From NCBI GenBank assembly GCA_002771395.1, contig PCSS01000352.1, positions 1 through 8,269 on the forward strand: DNA of 8,269 nucleotides, read 5' to 3'. Origin of the DNA: Bacteroidetes bacterium CG23_combo_of_CG06-09_8_20_14_all_32_9. GTDB taxonomy: Bacteria > Bacteroidota > Bacteroidia > Bacteroidales > GWA2-32-17. Under the pieces are notes generated by a model. The model saw only the letters and a list, made by a program, of their open reading frames with translations, made no database searches and was not told the DNA's origin. Positions within the stretch are counted from its first letter, which is position 1. The number at the start of each line of letters is the position of its first letter. Shown here piece by piece: positions 6,203-8,269 of this stretch. Made by a program: the position numbers and the translations under genes.

Positions 6203-6291
6203 AAAGAAACGCATTTTTGATATTGAGCATGCCGAAATATGCCCGTCCAAAGTATAACTACTATTCATTCCTTAACTTCCAAACGCATGAG

Positions 6292-7737
6292 TTACCCTAC
6301 ACTCCCCCCCAAACTAATCTGCAAAAGTTTTTGTGCTTCAACTGCAAATTCCATTGGCAATTGTTTTAAAACTTCGCGGGCGTAACCATTAACAATTAAT
6401 CCAACAGCATCTTCGGTAGAAATGCCTCGCTGATTGCAATAAAAAATCTGGTCTTCGCCAATTCGGGATGTTGTCGCCTCGTGTTCAACAATTGCTTCTT
6501 TGTTATCCACTTCAATATATGGAAAAGTATGTGCGCCGCAATTATTTCCCAACAGCAAAGAATCGCATTGCGAATGATTTCTGGCATTATCAGCACCTTT
6601 TAGCACTTTTACCAAGCCGCGATAACTGTTTTGGCTTAGTCCTGCTGAAATTCCCTTTGAAACAATACGGCTACGTGTATTTTTTCCGATATGAATCATT
6701 TTTGTACCGGTATCGGCTTGCTGATGATTATTTGTTACGGCTACCGAGTAAAATTCTGCCGATGAGTTATCGCCTTTTAATATGCAACTTGGGTATTTCC
6801 ATGTAATAGCAGAGCCGGTTTCTACCTGTGTCCATGAAATTTTAGCATTCTCATTGCAAATTCCGCGTTTTGTTACAAAATTATAAATTCCACCTTTCCC
6901 GTTTTTGTCGCCAGGATACCAGTTTTGCACAGTAGAATATTTTATTTCTGCATCTTTTAAAGCAATAAGTTCTACAACTGCTGCATGCAATTGATTTTGG
7001 TCATATTTTGGTGCTGTGCAACCCTCAAGATAACTAACATAAGCACCTTCGTCGGCAATAATTAAAGTTCGTTCAAACTGACCTGAGTTTTCTGTGTTTA
7101 TGCGGAAATATGTTGAAAGTTCCATCGGACAGCGAACACCTTTTGGAATGTAAACAAATGAACCGTCGCTAAATACAGCCGAGTTAAGCGTTACATAAAA
7201 GTTGTCGGTATAAGGAACTACAGAGCCTAAATATTTTTTAATTAAATCGGGATGTTCTCGTATTGCTTCGTTTATTGAGCAAAAAATAATGCCAAGGTCA
7301 GCTAAGTTTTCTTTAAAAGTTGTTTTTACCGAAGTGCTATCCATTACTGCATCAACAGCTACTCCACTAAGTTTTTTCTGTTCGTCTAACGGAATGCCTA
7401 ATTTATCGAAAGTAGCTTTTAGTTCGGGGTCAATTTCATCCGTAGAAGTTAATGAAGCACTTTGTTTTGGTGCAGCATAAAATATAATATCCTGATAATT
7501 AATTTTAGGAATAGTCAAATGTGCCCATTCAGGCATTCTCATTTTTACCCAGTGTTCGTAAGCTTTTAATCGCCATCCGAGCATAAATTCAGGTTCGTTT
7601 TTTCGGGAAGAAATTATTTTAACAACATCCTTGCTTAAGCCTTTTGGAATAGTATCAGTCTCGATGTTTGAAAAAAAACCGTATTTGTATTCGCTTGCTG
7701 TAACTTCCTCAATTATTTTATCTTTCTCGTTTTCCAT
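6292..7737 (-). CDS. sufB: Fe-S cluster assembly scaffold protein SufB
   Basis: SufB (481 aa) is the central scaffold subunit of SufBC2D. It accepts sulfur from the SufS/SufE or SufU route and holds the nascent cluster with SufD. The residues shown to matter in E. coli SufB can be placed with a constant offset of 14: Arg212 and Asn214 in FRIN, Cys240 in EGCTAP, Gln271 and Trp273 in QNW, Cys391 in NHSQCDS (the proposed cluster cysteine), and His419 and Glu420 in VEHEAT. The C-terminus [20 protein letters not shown] is the normal SufB end, so the gene is intact. The start is ATG at 7737, with a TAAATTTG promoter-like box about 25 nt upstream. sufC would be expected immediately downstream but is displaced by about 3.8 kb. 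Confidence 0.98.
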   Translation of the reverse strand: MENEKDKIIEEVTASEYKYGFFSNIETDTIPKGLSKDVVKIISSRKNEPEFMLGWRLKAYEHWVKMRMPEWAHLTIPKINYQDIIFYAAPKQSASLTSTDEIDPELKATFDKLGIPLDEQKKLSGVAVDAVMDSTSVKTTFKENLADLGIIFCSINEAIREHPDLIKKYLGSVVPYTDNFYVTLNSAVFSDGSFVYIPKGVRCPMELSTYFRINTENSGQFERTLIIADEGAYVSYLEGCTAPKYDQNQLHAAVVELIALKDAEIKYSTVQNWYPGDKNGKGGIYNFVTKRGICNENAKISWTQVETGSAITWKYPSCILKGDNSSAEFYSVAVTNNHQQADTGTKMIHIGKNTRSRIVSKGISAGLSQNSYRGLVKVLKGADNARNHSQCDSLLLGNNCGAHTFPYIEVDNKEAIVEHEATTSRIGEDQIFYCNQRGISTEDAVGLIVNGYAREVLKQLPMEFAVEAQKLLQISLGGSVG

Positions 7738-7762
7738 ATTTTAATTGCAAATAAAACCACTG

Positions 7763-7770
7763 CAAATTTA
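7763..7770 (-). promoter_or_regulatory. Candidate -7 element of the suf promoter
   Basis: The minus strand reads TAAATTTG, an exact fit to the Bacteroidetes -7 consensus TAnnTTTG. Transcription would start near 7757, about 20 nt before the sufB ATG. No clear -33 TTTG is found at 17-23 nt upstream, so the call is moderate. Confidence 0.5.
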
Positions 7771-7823
7771 ATTATAGTTTGTTTATAAAGTTAATATATT
7801 AATAATATGGTATTGTTAAATTA

Positions 7824-7838
7824 AGAGGGCTTCTAAAA
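7824..7838 (+). repeat. Direct repeat copy 1, AGAGGGcTTCTAAAA
   Basis: This 15-mer matches 8205-8219 with one difference (C for G at the seventh base). The sequence after it is AT-rich and only loosely similar to that following copy 2. It may be the edge of a dispersed repeat family in this genome. Confidence 0.5.
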
Positions 7839-7937
7839 CCTAAATTGAGCGATTTAATTTTATCTGAAAAATTTTTACAGGAAATATTAAATTTTTCCGT
7901 TGCATAGATATATATATTTTTTAAATGCAAATTATTT

Positions 7938-8172
7938 GAGTGTGTAACAAAGCAGGGGGAAACAAAATTTAAAATTTAAAATGCTAAATGTAAAAGTTTA
8001 AGACCGCTTAATATAAAATTATTTTCTCTCATTATTGTTCTTTTTTGCAATTTTAATGCTTTTGGTAAATATAGCTATTAACTCTTTTTTGTTTTACATT
8101 TTACATTTAGAATTTTACATTACGCATTTTACCTACCACAAAAAAAATTCCCCCAATTTGTTACACACTCAT
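7938..8172. mobile_element. MITE-like element with terminal inverted repeats, no gene
   Basis: GAGTGTGTAACAAA (7938-7951) is exactly complementary to the sequence at 8157-8170, and the next GGGGGAA (7955-7961) matches the complement of 8148-8154 after a 3- versus 2-nt difference, giving 21 paired bases in all. The inner arms continue the symmetry loosely: AAATGCTAAATGTAAAAG on the left, and repeated TTTTACATT units on the right. ATTATTT flanks it at 7931-7937 and again at 8173-8179, which could be a 7-bp target duplication if the element ends at 8172. There is no ORF, so it would be non-autonomous. AT-rich flanks make the duplication uncertain. Confidence 0.55.
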
Positions 8173-8203
8173 ATTATTTCCTATTACAATTAGGAAATGA
8201 TAT
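8171..8203. repeat. Strong hairpin next to the inverted-repeat element
   Basis: ATATTATTTCCTA (8171-8183) pairs with TAGGAAATGATAT (8191-8203) over 13 positions, with one T-G wobble and a 7-nt loop. No T-tract follows on either strand, so it is unlikely to be a simple terminator. It directly abuts the right terminal repeat of the element to its left. Confidence 0.65.
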
Positions 8204-8204
8204 T

Positions 8205-8219
8205 AGAGGGGTTCTAAAA
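8205..8219 (+). repeat. Direct repeat copy 2, AGAGGGgTTCTAAAA
   Basis: Second copy of the 15-mer at 7824-7838, 381 bp away. It is followed to the window edge by ATTAGATTTTTCGAGG and a sequence with the short symmetric words GGCTT and AAAGCC, which looks like the first part of a longer dispersed hairpin repeat cut by the window end. Confidence 0.5.
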
Positions 8220-8269
8220 ATTAGATTTTTCGAGGCTTGCGAATTTTTCAAAGCCGGAGTTTACTGTTG

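Larger units (their letters stand above)
7738..8269. other. Gene-free region upstream of sufB
   Basis: Neither strand of this 532-bp stretch holds a plausible coding frame. It contains the sufB promoter candidate, a 15-bp direct repeat in two copies, a MITE-like element with terminal inverted repeats, a 13-bp-stem hairpin, and at the right edge the beginning of what looks like another structured repeat (GAGGCTTGCGAA, then CAAAGCCGG). No Rrf2-type regulator gene (SufR/IscR) is in view. Confidence 0.6.

Noticed and set aside
6396..6596. A 66-aa minus-strand frame inside sufB
   Set aside because: It is an out-of-frame shadow wholly within the intact sufB coding sequence.
2212..7480. Plus-strand open frames inside sufC, the ATPase, the winged-helix gene and sufB
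   Set aside because: All lie opposite well-supported minus-strand genes, have no recognisable domains, and look like hydrophobic or Ser/Phe-rich translations of antisense codons.
8171..8203. Rho-independent terminator
   Set aside because: The stem is AT-rich and neither strand has a following T-tract.

Overview
The window reads as a piece of a Bacteroidetes chromosome. It is AT-rich, starts lack clear Shine-Dalgarno sequences, promoter-like sites fit the Bacteroidetes -7 consensus TAnnTTTG, and the iron-sulfur genes run in the order sufB, sufC, sufD, the usual order in that phylum. The genus cannot be named from the sequence.

Layout. Almost everything is on the minus strand, so transcription runs from high to low coordinates. 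From 8269 down there is first a 532-bp gene-free upstream region. It holds a likely sufB promoter, a MITE-like element of about 235 bp with terminal inverted repeats, a strong hairpin, and two copies of a dispersed-repeat motif. Then comes sufB (7737-6292). A foreign-looking block follows (6011-2619): a winged-helix-type protein, a GHKL (MORC/MutL-like) ATPase, two very small ORFs, and a DNA methyltransferase that has lost its N-terminus. After that come sufC (2450-1698) and sufD (1480-113). The first 96 bases look like the 3' end of a convergent plus-strand gene. No sufS or sufE start is seen directly after sufD.

How the genes work together. SufB, SufC and SufD form the SufBC2D scaffold that assembles Fe-S clusters, and all the catalytic residues I could place are present in SufB, SufC and SufD. 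The inserted genes match, by family, the predicted restriction-modification-type systems that combine a MORC-like GHKL ATPase with a DNA methylase. The cassette is compact (a 3-nt gap, then stop/start overlaps), has its own TAACTTTG promoter with a palindrome beside it, and separates sufB from sufCD. A promoter-like site in front of sufC could restore sufCD expression.

Most interesting points: a defence-type cassette sits inside an essential metabolic operon; its methyltransferase is broken at the SAM-binding motif I next to a 14-bp perfect palindrome; and every long spacer is filled with a different word-like short repeat.
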